DNA of 64,000 nucleotides from Pseudopyrenochaeta lycopersici (Eukaryota; Ascomycota; Dothideomycetes; Pleosporales; Pseudopyrenochaetaceae), in the NCBI GenBank assembly GCA_003313425.1, contig NHZP01000051.1:1-64000 (forward strand), read 5' to 3'. Below, in pieces: positions 27,201 to 39,700 of this stretch (the first letter of the stretch is position 1; the number at the start of each line of letters is the position of its first letter). The translations under genes were made by a program, and so were the position numbers. The notes beneath the pieces are model-generated. The model worked only from the letters and a program-made list of their open reading frames with translations, ran no database searches and was not told the origin of the DNA.

Positions 27201-29605
27201 ATTTAGAAGGATTATGTGTAGGATTATTTCTAAGAATAGAGATAGAAACGCTATCTTTATAGCCTCTAATCCTGCTCCGCTGCATCTAAGAGACTATATA
27301 CTAACTCCTAAAGATAAGGAAAATATATAGTAGACACCCTTTTTAGGGAGGAGTGTCTAGATTTAAGTAGAAAATACCTAGGGTAATATTTTAGTTTAGA
27401 ATCTTATTTATCTTATACTTAGGTTAAGTATATTTAGGAGGCTAAGTTTATAAAAGCTTCTATTAGATTTAGTAAATTTTTACTTATTTTTATAACTAAT
27501 AATAAGCAGTAATTTAAAGAATAGGTAAAATAAGTAATAAGCTATAGATTTAGAGCCTCTAAGGATCCTTTAGCTGTGCGAGAATTAGAGTCTTTTTTAG
27601 TTATATGTAAACTTAACTATTAGGCGTAATAGGAAAAGAGAAGAAAGTACACAGATAGTTAGGTTAATACCCTATATAAGAGGGTAGCTAATAAGGTATA
27701 ACTTATAGATATTCCTGCAGTATTAGATATTAAGGAGTTCAGGCGTAAGGATTAGAAGTAATATACTGTTAAACTATAACTCTTAAAAAAAAGTCTAAGA
27801 CCTCCTAATATAGGGCCTTTTAATTACCTTTTTAAATATAGATATATAGTATTCCTATAAGGTATAAGATTAATACTAGAAAGGCTAGCCTTATAAAAGT
27901 TTAGATCTAAGTTAATAAAATTAGAAGTTTAGCTATTTATTAAAATATTAATAAATAGAGAAGGCGCGATCGCTTTTACTTTCTCTAAGACAGGACGAAT
28001 TATTAAGGATGTATGTCCTCTATATAAGATACAGACTATTAAATATAAAGCTTAGTAAGAAAAATCATTCCTAATAGCGTAAGCTATTAAGGAAGAGGTA
28101 GTTATAATATTTAATAATAGACTTAATAGAGGGGTACTAGAAAGATACGCTAGTTAGTACAGAAACTTATAGTTTCTAGTTAAAAAGAAGGATAAGAGTT
28201 ATTAGATAATACTTAGGTTAATTAAAATAAACGCAGTATCTCTTAGGGATACTAATCTACCTCTAACAGCAGATAAATTCTCTAAGTATTTTAGTAGATG
28301 TTATATTCTATCTCTTATAGATCTATTCTTAGGATATAACTAGATAATACTTTATCTAGACAGCAGAGACATAACTGCTTTTTATACGCTAGTTAGTTTA
28401 CTTTAATACTGTATAATAGTTTAAGGCGTAACTAACTTAGTTATAGTCTTTTAGTAAGTAGTTACAAAGATTATAAAGGATTATTAGCTACATACTATTC
28501 CTTTTATAGATAATATTACTGCTAGCAGTCCTAAAACTAACTATAGAGGAGAAGAAGTATTTCCTAGAGTAAGAAGATATATATTAGAACATATTTAGCA
28601 GCTAGATAGGGCTCTAGCTAACGTAGAAAGAGCTAGAGCTATAATTTTAGGTAAGAAGTATTATTAGGGAGTCTCTAGATTAGAGGTAGTTAGATATAAG
28701 GTTACTGCGTAAGAGAGACATCTAGATTAATAGAAAGTAGCTAAGATTCTAGATTAGCTAGAATACAGAAATATAAAAGAAGTAAGGGCGTTTATAGGTA
28801 TCTGTGTCTACTACAGGATATAGGTACCTAGCTTTACTATTCGCGCGAAGCCCCTGTTCTAGTTAATAAGGACTAGCGTTAAATAGATATAGTAGGAAGC
28901 TTAATAAGAGGCTATACGTACCTTAAAGTAATATATTACTTTAGCTTTAGTATTAGTAAGTCCTAACTATAAGAATAGAGGTATAATTTTTATAGTAGTA
29001 GATGCGAGTAAGGAAGGCGCAGGCGCGTCTCTTAAATAGATTAGAGTAGATAGAAAGAGACACTTATATTAATTTAAAAGTATAATTTAGTTAAAAGCTA
29101 AGAGTCTCTAGTACTTAATAAAGCTTAAGTATAAGGTAGTATTATAGGCGTTAAAGAAATTCAGAACCTAGCTATATAGATAATATTTTACTATTAAAAC
29201 AGACGCTTAGACGCTTATTTATTAACTTAACAGATTATCGCCTAACGTCCCTAAGTTAGTCTAAAACAGGTAGCTCGCAGCTATCTTTACCTAAGACTTT
29301 AATATTAAGTATATTCCTAGAAAGAAGAATATTATTACTAATACGTTATCACGTTACCTAAAGCTAGAAAGATAGGAACAGCTAGATAAGACTAAAGATA
29401 ACCTTAAAAATTTTATTAAAAACGTAATTGCTAACCTTAAGTTTGCCTTACCTGCTAAGATAAGTAGAGTACTAAATAAGTAATACTTAGATAAGTTAGA
29501 AGTAATTACTTAGTTCTTAATAAGATTTAAGAAGCCTAAAGGCCTTAAGAGGGCATAACTTTAAGCGTAGAAAAAGAGGGCGATAAATTTCTTTATATAA
29601 GAAGG
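24290..29605 (+). pseudogene. gag-protease-RT-RNase H of the large element, right copy (5' part)
   Basis: One long frame if TAG/TAA are read as former Gln codons. The gag part (24290 to about 26450) has a readable N-terminal segment (SLSFRSDLTPAIEVIKKHT). A retropepsin-like CLINTSVQINF (for DTG) lies near 26915-26950. The RT has a KKDKSY block near 28175, and its catalytic box reads FIDN at 28503-28514 (FIDD before RIP). RNase H follows with a VVDASKEGAGA segment near 28995, and the frame ends near the start of the integrase, where the Copia element was inserted at 29606. The FIDD-type RT and its spacing to RNase H resemble a fungal Gypsy-like lineage rather than Copia. Inactive. Confidence 0.75.
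26526..26583 (+). repeat. 58-bp module with inverted ends, gag/pol boundary
   Basis: It begins CAGCTAATTAG and ends CTAATTAGCTG, a perfect 11-bp inverted repeat, and contains CAATCGCTAGG. A second version lies at 36707-36766 at the start of ORF3; both also occur in the left arm (about 8143-8200 and 3387-3446). In both places the module is in frame and reads S-(Q)-LAIAR-x-A-x-x-DLL if TAA is restored to Gln, so it may be a duplicated coding segment rather than a regulatory hairpin. Confidence 0.7.
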
Positions 29606-29728
29606 TGTTGGCGGGCAGCAGGCAGGAGGAACTAGGTTGATTCCTATCAAATGAGACACAAGGGAACTATATACCCTGTGGATGCTTATATAACAGAGCA
29701 CGTGAGGAGCCAACCGTGTTGGCTAACA
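29606..29728 (-). repeat. 3' LTR of the nested Copia element
   Basis: 123 bp, TGTTGGCGGGCAGCAGG to GTGTTGGCTAACA on the plus strand. It is identical to the other LTR except AAATGAGAC here against AAATAAGAC there. It contains TTATATAA and a CACGTG (about 29699). Confidence 0.96.
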
Positions 29729-29738
29729 CACCCCCCCA
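29729..29738 (-). other. Polypurine tract of the nested Copia element
   Basis: On the minus strand the sequence GCTGGGGGGGTG directly precedes the 3' LTR, the position where plus-strand DNA synthesis is primed. Confidence 0.8.
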
Positions 29739-29795
29739 GCTTGAGTGAATGAAGAGCAACGAAAGCTGTAAATAAAGGTCCTTAAGCATCTGCCT

Positions 29796-32700
29796 CTACT
29801 GTAGTTGGTAGTACCACCCCCCCAGGTCCTGCAGACTGAGAGCAGTACTCTCTGATTCCTCTCGAATCCTTGATAGGTCACTTAGTCCTAGCTGGCGTAC
29901 GAAGTCAGCGTGCTTCTGTCGACTAAGGATCTTTGTAAGGCCGTCAGCTGGCATCTCTGTAGTAGCCTTCCAGTCTACCTGCAGTCTGCCTTCTGCTACC
30001 TCCTGACGTAACCAATGATGATGTACGTCCACATGCTTCAGCTTCGTCTGAAGCTTATCAACTGCCTTTGTCACGATTAAGACAGTCTGCTGGTTATCAC
30101 ACCACAGTGCTAGTGTAAACTCAGGGTCAAATTGAATAGCTTGAAAGAAGCGTTGCCACCATTCCATCTCTGATCCTGCAAGGGATAGAGATAGCAGCTC
30201 AGCCTCAGTAGTCGATTTTGTGACTAATCGTTAGACTGTTGCCTTCCAGTCGATAGGCAGTCCATATAGTTTAAAGATGTAGCCTTGAGAGCTTCGGCGA
30301 GTTTCAGGCTCATCTGCGAAGGCCGCATCTGGTGCACCATAAAAGAGAGGTTCTTAGTCTAGCTCCTGCTGAGCTAGCGATGTGATGCTAGTTATGCTGT
30401 GCTAGATGTCCCCTGACGCTCGAATAGCTAGGTGCTTTGTGCCTATTAGGTATCTCCACACATAGTTGGCAGCGTGCAGGTGCTTTTGCCCTGGATTCTG
30501 GAGGTGGCGTGCAAGGATTAAGTGCGCTCTCGCGACGTCTGGTCGCGTCAAGGTTGAGATATACGCCAGTAAGCCAACTAGTTGCTGATACTTTTGTGTT
30601 CGAGCAGCACTTAGTTCCTCTGTCGAAGGCAGGAGGACGTTGTCCCTTAGTAGCACATCTAGGTATCTTATGTTTCTCTTAAGATCGAATTTCGCTGCGA
30701 TCTTATCAATAAATGAGTCCTGTGCTAGGTAGATTGATTGAGTAAGCTCCTCTCGGATCACACGGATGCCAAGGAACCACTTCAGCTCGCCTAGCTCACG
30801 GATCTCGTACGTTCTAAGCATCTGTTGCTTAAACGTCTGGTAGTAGCTCATATTGAGCGGATAGACGAGGACGACGATATCGTCCACATAGAAAAAGACG
30901 ATCAGACGGTCGTTCGTGTATAGGCACGGTGCTCCTGGCACAGGCCTCAACCTAAGCTTCTTTAAGGTTAATAAGAGCTCCTAGTACCACAGCAGTAGTG
31001 CTTCCTTAAGGCCATAGAGCGCTCGCTGAAGCTCAAGAAGCTCGCCAAACTCGTCTGTAAACCCTTCAGGCGTACGACAGTATATCTTGCGTAGTAGTCG
31101 AGCGTTAAGAAAGGCGTTTAGGGCGTCAAACTAAAACATCTTCAGGTTAAATACTGCTGCTAGTGCTACAAGAGATCAAAAGACCTTAATAGCTAACGTT
31201 GCAGCATACGTCTCACCCCATGCCTCCTGCAGGTCTCCTCGTACGCATATACGCGCCTTAAACTTATATAGGTACCCGTCTTCGTTAAACTTGTATGAGA
31301 ACACCCACATTAGGGGTAGAACCTCAGCATCTGCTGTCGTTGCAGTAACCTCCGTACGCTTAAAGCAATCTTTTAACCAGCAGCTGTCAAGCTCTGCTCG
31401 TGCTGCCTCTCTAAACTCAGCACTAAATGGATGATCCTTCACTTCCTTCCATCGCTTTGGCGGCTCTGGCAGTTGGTCACGATGTAGCCTTAACCTAGGC
31501 ATCTCACCTGCGAGCTTCAAAGGAGCTGTTAGATTCAATGCTACTGCGAATACTCTGTAGTATGTAGCTAGGGCCTAGTTAGCTAGCCTCCTAGCTCTCT
31601 TCCCTTCTACAATGTTGCTACTACTTCCAACAGCAGGATCAGCCATCTTTGGTGCATTATTCTGCTGACGATCTGGTACATAGTTGTCTGTATTGCTCCA
31701 TCCTTTAGGCCACTCAGATGGTAGCTTTCGTGGTCGGCCTCGCCTGCCTGTTGCAGCTGGCCTAAGTAGTCCATCTGGCCTACTTGTGACTGTAGACGTG
31801 TCATCCTCATGATGTGTCTGCAGCTCATCAAGCAGCTGTTCTTGAACCTGTTCCTCAGTGCCTTGATCTTCAGCACTAACTTGTTCTACCAGCTCTATAG
31901 CTTGGTCTAGTTCTCTATCGTCGCCTGCCTCCTGTTAAGGTAGTGCAGTACCACGATCTGATGGTTCTGGTGTTGGTAGAAAGCCCCAGTCCTTATGGAA
32001 CTCTGCCACCATGTTGTTTTCAGCTATCTCTGTAGAACGAGCTGTCTCATCGTTGAGCTAATGCCTCTGGTTCTGCAGTATCTCTTGATCAGCCTCTATC
32101 TCCTGTACCTGAGGGATGTTGAGATAGTCAATATCTTCTCGTACAATAGCTTCTCTCTCAGCTTTCTTATAGTCGTTGAAAAGGCTGTTCTTCTAAAATA
32201 TCACGTCTCTCACGCGTATCACCTGGCTCTTCTTTAGCAGCCAGATGCGGAAGATATTCGTTGAGTCGTACCCTGTGAGGTATCCTATGAATGTACGAGA
32301 CTTAAGCTTATCTGCTTTCTTCAGCTTCTTATTCAGGACATAGGCTTTGCAGCCTATCTGTAAGAAGTAGGCAACTGAAGGCTGCCTGCCATAGACTAGC
32401 TCATATGGCGTCTTCCATGCGATTGACTTGGTAGGCGTGACATTGACGATTCGAGCTGCTGTAACTGCTAGCTCATTTTACAGCGACTTTGGCAGTCCTG
32501 CCTTGATTCGAAGTGATCTTGCTCTTGTCATGATCACGTTCCCTGCTTGCTCTGCGGCTCCTAGCTGTTCAGGCGTGTCAGGGGCTCGAAGCTCAACCTT
32601 GAGGCCAGCCTGCCTCGCAATCTCATAGAGCTGTAAGCCGTACCCGCGATCGCCGTCAACCTTAAGGACAACGACAGTATGTCCATGCTGGCGTTCAATC

Positions 32701-34676
32701 TTATTTATTAGCGCTCGCAACGCTGCTATTACGACAGGTAGTGTTTTATTAGCAAGAGTCGTCGCCTCATGCCACCTTAAGAACTCGCATACAGCATGCA
32801 GGAGGTAACGATCTCCGTTGTAGCACGTTTCTCCTGTTAGGATCAGCTGTACGAGATCAACCACAATCCTATAGAAAGGCCTTGTAGCTCGATTGTTTAA
32901 TTGACGCCTGCTGACCTGAGCTGTTGATTTTGACTTAATGCAGGTCTCGTATTCTCGCAGCTGTGGTGCTCGAGCTCCTTACTCAAGGTTGATTCCTCGT
33001 ACGTTTGCATTTAAGTGATTAATTGCCTCCTTGCTCGCGTGTGCAAACATCTCATAAGCTTCAACATGAGATGCGGCAATTGGACGTCGATCTTCCCGTG
33101 AGACCTTGTACGCTCCTCGAAGAGCTGTTGCGAAGCTACTTAGTGCTGGACGATCGTTCTCGTCAGCATCAACGATCCAGTGTCCTTCTCTATACCTAAG
33201 TAGGCATGTAACGTTTGACGGATGCTGCTTGTATATGACATCTCGTCCTGAGTTGAACTGAATGCCTATTTCTCGGCATCTTAAGAGGCTTACAACGTTT
33301 GTAAAGAAGCCTTCTATAAGGGCCACATTAGTTAGCTTAATCTAACTTATTCTAGACGGTTGATTAACCTTGAATATAACCTCTCCCCAGGCCTGTATTA
33401 CTAGGATTGAGTCTCCTGTAAGCACCGTTTCCTAGGCTGTAGCCTGCCTTGTCTCTCGCCAGCCAAACCTCCTTGAATTGCATATATAGATGTTTGAGCC
33501 TAGGTTAAGGATCTATTAATTAATAATCGTTGGCAGCGTTTTTAGTTGCACCTAGGTAACGGAGAAGGAGCTGTAGGTCGCAAAACTGCCCCCTTAGCTC
33601 TCCTTTCCACCGTTAAGGCTTATTGGCTTATCTACGCCCTTAATTTTCTTGCTGTAATAAGCAAGGAGCTTGTTGATCCTTTTAACCTGCTCTAGGTTCT
33701 TTAAGGCCTTAGCTATCCTATCCTGTACAGCTTTAACAGGTTGAAAGCTCTCTAGTCTCTTTAGATGATCTAGAAACAGGTACTAGTACTCCCTGTACTA
33801 ATACATACCTCCGCAGAGACATTCTAGCTTATGAGCTGATTTTGATGATCTCTGCTCCTTCTAGTCCTTCTGGTTCTTCTGGTCTGTTCTGTTTAAAACA
33901 CTGAGTGTTGTAAACGTGCTAAGCGACGTTGTACTAGGCCTAATTTGTTAATAATAGACCCTGAACTAAGCTATATAGTCTGCTAGAGGTTGAATCTTAT
34001 TCGTCTTATCTAAGGTCTCCTTTTTGATGAGGTTATGGTGCGACGATGCTGCCTATTCAGGGGCAATCGTCCTAATAGATGTCAGGAAATCCTCTTAAGC
34101 TTGATAACCTGTTATTTTAAGGAGACCTGCCTCCCCGCCTTAGTTAGTAATGTGAATCTAGTCGTTAAGCTATTGCTTAAGATCTCGACTCTAAGGACCG
34201 TCCTGCAGAGCTCGATATTTGACAGTTAGCTCTCTGCTTCGTGAGGCAGCTGTTAGCGCAAACTGCTTCTTAAGAGTGACTAGTTGATCGTACGCCTCAT
34301 CTTTTCTACTAATAAGGTAAAGGTGTTAAGCAGCAATCGTACGGCTGATGTCAAGAAGGAGCTCACCATCCTTCTGCTTAAGTTTTATATACTCTGCTCT
34401 TTCGTATCTCCAGTCTTAAAGGAGATTACTGTATAATGCCTTTTCAGCTGCGTCTAGCTGGCTGATCTCTGTCGCTCCTGGCCGTATATTGCTAGGTAAC
34501 GGTCTAGTTGGTTCTCTAAGCTTTAGTAGCTTATTCTTTGGTTTTGAGATGTCGTGGTACTTCTAAATGCCATCTACGACAGCTTTCTCTCGTCGTAACT
34601 GGAACCACGACTCCCAGTTGGCTGGTTTATCCAGTAAAACAGTCACTCGTGTGACTCCTGCGTCGTTGTACGACAT
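29796..34676 (-). pseudogene. Copia gag-pol polyprotein, one frame broken only by stop codons
   Basis: A single 1,627-codon frame from an ATG at 34676 to a stop at 29796; the open pieces at 33326, 32864, 31538, 30950 and 30167 are all in the same register, so there are nonsense mutations (mostly TAG) but no frameshift. Gag begins with SYNDAGVTRV and has a short Cys/His knuckle (CLCGGMYxYREYxYL) near 33820. The GAG-pre-integrase and integrase segments run from about 33300 to 32230, with a DTPEQLGAAEQAG block (the usual TPEQNGxAER with the catalytic Glu). A GRRGRPRK AT-hook-like linker lies near 31735. RT has WVFSYKFNEDG, KARICVRG and an intact FYVDDIVV box (about 30880-30895). RNase H has DAAFADEPETRRSSQGY, TKSTTEAELLSL and LWCDNQQ. 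It is a recent but dead Ty1/Copia copy. Confidence 0.93.
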
Positions 34677-34880
34677 CGTGATCTCAGTGATCAATCACCA
34701 AACTGATCTCTATGCGGAGAGTAACAGTTCTGGTTAAATAGCGACACTTGTCGACTATATAGGTCTTTAACGCTAACCTAGCTGTTAATAGACATAACAG
34801 GTAAAGGTGAACGTAGTTGTTATCAGTTACACGTCTAAAGCTATATTCGTGCAGAGTTGCGTAGCTTAGGAGGTGCAAAC

Positions 34881-34892
34881 CGGGCTCATAAC
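34881..34892 (-). other. Copia primer-binding site complementary to initiator tRNA-Met anticodon arm
   Basis: On the minus strand GTTATGAGCCCG begins at the first base after the 5' LTR. Its complement CGGGCTCATAAC matches the anticodon stem-loop of initiator tRNA-Met (GGGCUCAUAAC) rather than a tRNA 3' end. Priming by an internally cleaved initiator tRNA is known for Drosophila copia; here it is inferred from sequence only. Confidence 0.75.
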
Positions 34893-35015
34893 TGTTGGCG
34901 GGCAGCAGGCAGGAGGAACTAGGTTGATTCCTATCAAATAAGACACAAGGGAACTATATACCCTGTGGATGCTTATATAACAGAGCACGTGAGGAGCCAA
35001 CCGTGTTGGCTAACA
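34893..35015 (-). repeat. 5' LTR of the nested Copia element
   Basis: 123 bp, TGTTGGCGGGCAGCAGG to TTGGCTAACA on the plus strand, followed by the duplicated GAAGG at 35016-35020. It has one difference from the other LTR. It contains TTATATAA and CACGTG (34986-34991). Confidence 0.96.
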
Positions 35016-36490
35016 GAAGGCTATCTATTCTAGAAGTTTATAAAGAATATAGCTATTTATTAAGTTATAGATAATCCTAATCTTAAGACTATAGCTATAT
35101 AGGAAGTATATTAATAGATTAGTTATAGAGGAGTAAACAGCGTCTATTTAATACTTACTTAATAATACTAGTAGGAAAGGATGTATAAGGAGGTGTAACG
35201 CACGATTATATTATGTAAACAGTGCTAGCAGAGATTATTAAGTCGTAAGTAAGAAATACTAACAAATACCTACTATTACGCGTTATAGGAACGAGTTACT
35301 ATAGACGTTATTTATATACTGTATTATTAAGGAAAGAAATTTATTATAATTACATAAGAATACCTTAGTAGATAGCTAGAGGCACGAGTAATAGCTAATA
35401 ATAAGTTATCTACTGTCGCTAAGTTTTTATATAAGGAAATCTTATGTTACTAGAGTATAATAAGGATACTTACTATAGATAGTAGACCTAATTTTAGAAA
35501 GGTAGTTAAAGCCTTTACTAAGATTTATTATATTAGGAGAATCTAGGTATTAGTATATAACCCTTAGGCTATAAGAAAAATTAAGGGTAGTTATAAGCTA
35601 ATATATAACGCACTAGCAAAGCTTCCTAGACCTTAAGTTAATAATCTTCTAATAGTATTATAGGTAGACAGAATTTCTACTTAGAGTTAGACTAGATATT
35701 CTCCTTATTAGTTAGTTACTAGTTAGAATCTAGTACTTCTAATTAAGCTTACTCTTCTAATATAGTAGATATTACTATTTAGATAAGTAATATTAAGAGG
35801 CTAGTTATTAGCGGTGCCAGCTATATAGCTAGATTTAAGAGATTAATTTCTTAAAGACGCAGTGTTAAGAACTAAGCGCTTACAACGCGAAAAGAAAGAA
35901 TATTAAGATAATTATAGAGAGATTTATTAAGAGGAAATTAAAGAAAATAACTTTATACTAATATAGGACTTAGCTAGAGATATTAATATATTAAGAGATA
36001 AGAAGCTTATAAGTAGATAGCTAGGACTATATAAAGTTTTTTATACTAACTAAGATAAAGGTAACTATTAACTTATAGACCTTAACAGCACGCGATTTAG
36101 AAACACTACTCTAAGATAGAGACTTAAACTATAGGTACCTTAAGATAAAAGCAAGGTTGCTTAGGAGTATTAAGGTCGTGTAAAACTATAGGATCCTTCG
36201 TTATAGGATACTAAAGCTAACTTTTTACTACTACCTACTTAATCTAATAACTCTTAAGATAATAAGTTTATAGTTATTAAAAATCCTAACTAAGACATAA
36301 TTTAGTTATAAGAGATAGAGAATAATCCTCCTATAAACTTAGATTCATCTAAAGATATAATACAGCTAACTGTACGTAGCTATCCTATTATTATACTAAG
36401 ATCTTTAACAGAGACTAAGAGACAATAATATATTTAAATACCTAATTTAGAAATTAATTCTAACTTAGAAGATAAGCTTACTTAAGCCTA
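35016..36490 (+). pseudogene. Integrase part of the large element's pol, right copy
   Basis: Continuation of the pol frame beyond the nested Copia. A CKQCQQ zinc-binding pair lies near 35214, followed by a catalytic-core-like VTIDVIYILYY (near 35294) and LTIDSRPNF (near 35468), the two Asp-bearing strands of a retroviral-type integrase. The C-terminal part is too eroded to name. Joined across the insertion with 24290-29605 it gives a gag-pol of about 2,260 codons. The frame fades near 36490, where GTAGGGGAGGGGCTG, a polypurine-like run, occurs. Confidence 0.7.
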
Positions 36491-36706
36491 GGGGACAGGC
36501 TTTTATCTTAAAGTAGGGGAGGGGCTGTATTTCCTTTATTAAATTTTCGCATATTTTTACATATTTAGTATTACACACACGCAGCGCAACCTCCTAGATA
36601 CATAAAAATAAGTTAAAATTAAACGAAATATCATTTAGAGTCGCTAGGAGGTTAATCTCCTTACTGCGCGATTAAAAATAGTAGAGAAACTAGGGTATTA
36701 AAGAAT

Positions 36707-36766
36707 CTAGCTAATTAGCAATCGCTAGGTAAGCTTAGTAAGACCTGCTAAAATCTAATTAGCTAG
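36707..36766 (+). repeat. 60-bp module with inverted ends, start of ORF3
   Basis: It begins CTAGCTAATTAG and ends CTAATTAGCTAG (12-bp inverted repeat), with CAATCGCTAGGT inside, like the module at 26526-26583. About 120 bp upstream another inverted pair, AACCTCCTAG (36585) and CTAGGAGGTT (36644), encloses a ~50-base loop. Confidence 0.65.
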
Positions 36767-39700
36767 ACAACTTAATATCTGCGCTAACAGCTGTAACGCA
36801 ACTACAAGGCCACAGAGCGACAATTCAAAGATACAGAATTAATTAAAGGAGGTAGAAGATAAAATAATTAATATTTTAAAGTATAAAAGTAAGTTTATAG
36901 CTGCGTTTAGTAGTAAGATAAGACCTGCTTAGGAAACGTTCCTAAGTAGCTAACTCTTAAGAGGACCTGCTATACTAGCTAATTAAGTAATAAAAAGGAG
37001 TTAAAATAATAGTAACTTTACCTTTTACTACGTTAATAAGCCTTAGCGGGGCTTTTAAGTAAAGTTAGGGAGGGAAAGATACCCTCTGCCGCTTAAACCC
37101 TCTCTAAATCTTAAGTCTGTAGTTAATCCTATAGGGCCTAAGTTTCTCTTTATTACTTCTTATTACTATCTATTAAAACTTTCTAAGGTAGACATACAAG
37201 TGCCTGTTAGGTATAAACTTTAAGCGATGTTACAGCCGCCTTAGACACCTAAATAGCCTAGGAAGCGTCTACCCCTACTATTAGACCTAAATCCTTAACT
37301 AACTATAACTATAATTAAGCCTGCGCTAATAGAGATTATATAATTTACTAGTAAAGAAGCTATTAAAGACTATAGAACTAAGCTTAAGCGTTATAGTAAC
37401 GTTAAAGTCTCTTAGCACGCAGGGATTACAGTAGACACTTAGGTTTAAAGCTTACTGTAAGTCTCGCCTATTAAATAGAAAGGTATAGTAGATAATTAGA
37501 TAGTAGCCTTAGCAACTTACTTTAATAAGACTTTAACTCTTATTATCGCGACTAAAGAATTTCTAAAAGGAAGACTAAGCCTAATATCGCAGTATAGAGG
37601 CATTGCTGCTTTTAAGCAGTAATATCCTATACTTGAGGATATAGATACTTATAAGAAGAAGAGGAAAAAAGAGATAGAGAGCGCGATTACCTATCTAGAT
37701 AAACACTATTAGCATATACTAAGGCAGGTTCTTATTCTATATTCTATTTAGGTAGTATACTTATACTCTAGCGTAACAGCAGTCTAATAGTTACTGCACA
37801 GGACTTTACTAGATAACCTCGCTCCCTTCCTTAATACAGCTCTTTACTATTAATAATAATCTATAAAAAGGAAGTAAGATAGATTTATTAATATTACTAA
37901 CTAGGAAGAAGTATATTAGCAGATAGCTAATATACTTACTTAGATAAAGAAGTATTATAAGGACAGTAACGCTAAGTTACGTAGTATTATTAATAAGTAT
38001 AAGATGCCTACTTCTAAGATTACAGCTAATAATATAGACACGCGCTCTAGATAAGGGTACCTTAACTAGATATTCTAGACAGAGGTAATTAAATAGTATA
38101 GAAAGTAATTATATATAGGGACAAAGCTTCCTCTTAATATACCTATTCTTCCTAAGTAGCTGCAGGAGAATTATTTTAAGTATTATAAGCAGACTAAGTT
38201 ACTTCTTTCTACTACTAGTAATAGTAAGAATAATTCTGTAACTAAGGCTAGCGTCTAGATAACAGCTTTAGTAATAACTACCTCTAAACGTGCTAGAAGC
38301 TAAAGCCCTGCTACTTTATTAAATATTAAAGGGTGCACGTAAGTTATTAAACCTTCTAGTCTTAGTTATTAACGCATAAGTAAAGAATTTAGAAGCGATA
38401 TCTAGAATAAGCTAGAGAAGCTAGGCGAGCCTTAAATAGATAAGCTGTCTATTATAGCTAAAAGCATTTAAGAAATCTAGCTAGAAGAATAACGTTTAAG
38501 AGGAAATAGGCGCACTTAATAATAAGTTAAGGTAGTAGAGGCCCTTTAAGAGAAATTCTATCTTAGGCAGCGTTAGAGATTTCCCTCTACGCAGCCTCTT
38601 ACTCTAGATAAGATTTACGTAAGAGACTTAGAGTTAGTAAGGTAGTTACGTAAAGAGTTAGAAATACTACTAGTAATACTTAATAATAGTATTAACGTTT
38701 AAAACTTAATTAAAGAAGATATCTTACTTAAAACTAGTATTATAGTAAAATCGCGTAAGAGATGTAACTGTATAAATAAATAGTCTGCTCTAGTTAAGAT
38801 AACCGCGTTACTTACGTTTAGGAAGTTAAATAATAGTAAGCGCGTTTAGCTAATTAATACCTAGTATTAAGAGTATGTAAATTTTAGCACTCTTAAGGAT
38901 AGGCAGGGTAGTTAGGTATTTAACTATTACAGGGTGTGCTAGCAACATTATTATTACGTAGCTAGTAAGATAGGCCTACTTACTTAAAGCCTTAGCATTT
39001 TAAACATAGTTTAGCTGCTTAAGATACTATACTATTATTAGGATTAATAAGGTTAGCTTTAATTAGACCTAGTAACTTAAGTTCTATTCTCAGCCCCGTT
39101 TTAAGGAGACTATACGCATTAAGACCTAAAGAGCTATTATTATTACCTAGTAAAAGTTTAAGTCTAAATTAACTAGGATAAAGTTACTAAGGCTCTTAAT
39201 TAGGGAGTATATATTAAAGTATTTAAGGAATACGGCAGTATTACCTACAACGCCTTTAGCTAGATTTTTAAGGATCCTAAGCTAGTCTTAATCCTTAATT
39301 AAAGTTTTAATATGTACCTCTACTACACGCAGCTAATTAATAGTAAAAGTAACCTTAGCTAGTGTCAGGTAATGTATTATTTATTAATACAGCAGCTTGT
39401 GCGAGGTAACGTTGAATACTAGCTACTGTACACAGTCTTGCGAAAAGAGCCTAACCTAATTTCCTACCCTTACTACGCAAAATATACTAAGGCTATAGAT
39501 ATAACTTACTTCTATTACGTTAACTTAAATATCTCTAAGGCTGTATACTTAGGCAGAGACGTAGACATTATCTAAAGAAGCGTCTCTTTTAATAATAAAG
39601 ATAAGGATAACTATACGCAGATACTACGTAGCTTTTATAATATTATCTATAAGTACTAGAACTAGTAAGAAAACTTAGGACTTAAGAACTCTACTAGTTA

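Larger units (their letters stand above)
29606..35015 (-). mobile_element. Copia LTR retrotransposon nested in the large element
   Basis: 5,410 bp with 123-bp LTRs differing at one base, a 5-bp target duplication GAAGG (29601-29605 and 35016-35020), a primer-binding site at 34881-34892 and a polypurine tract at 29729-29738. Coding is on the minus strand, so the 5' LTR is the right-hand one. It is much less RIP-mutated than its host. The left arm of the large inverted repeat keeps the empty target at 5121-5125, so the insertion came after the two arms existed. Confidence 0.97.

Noticed and set aside
31607..31876. 89-codon minus-strand open frame in the Copia element
   Set aside because: It is out of register with the gag-pol frame; the in-register translation here gives the expected linker with a GRPRK stretch.
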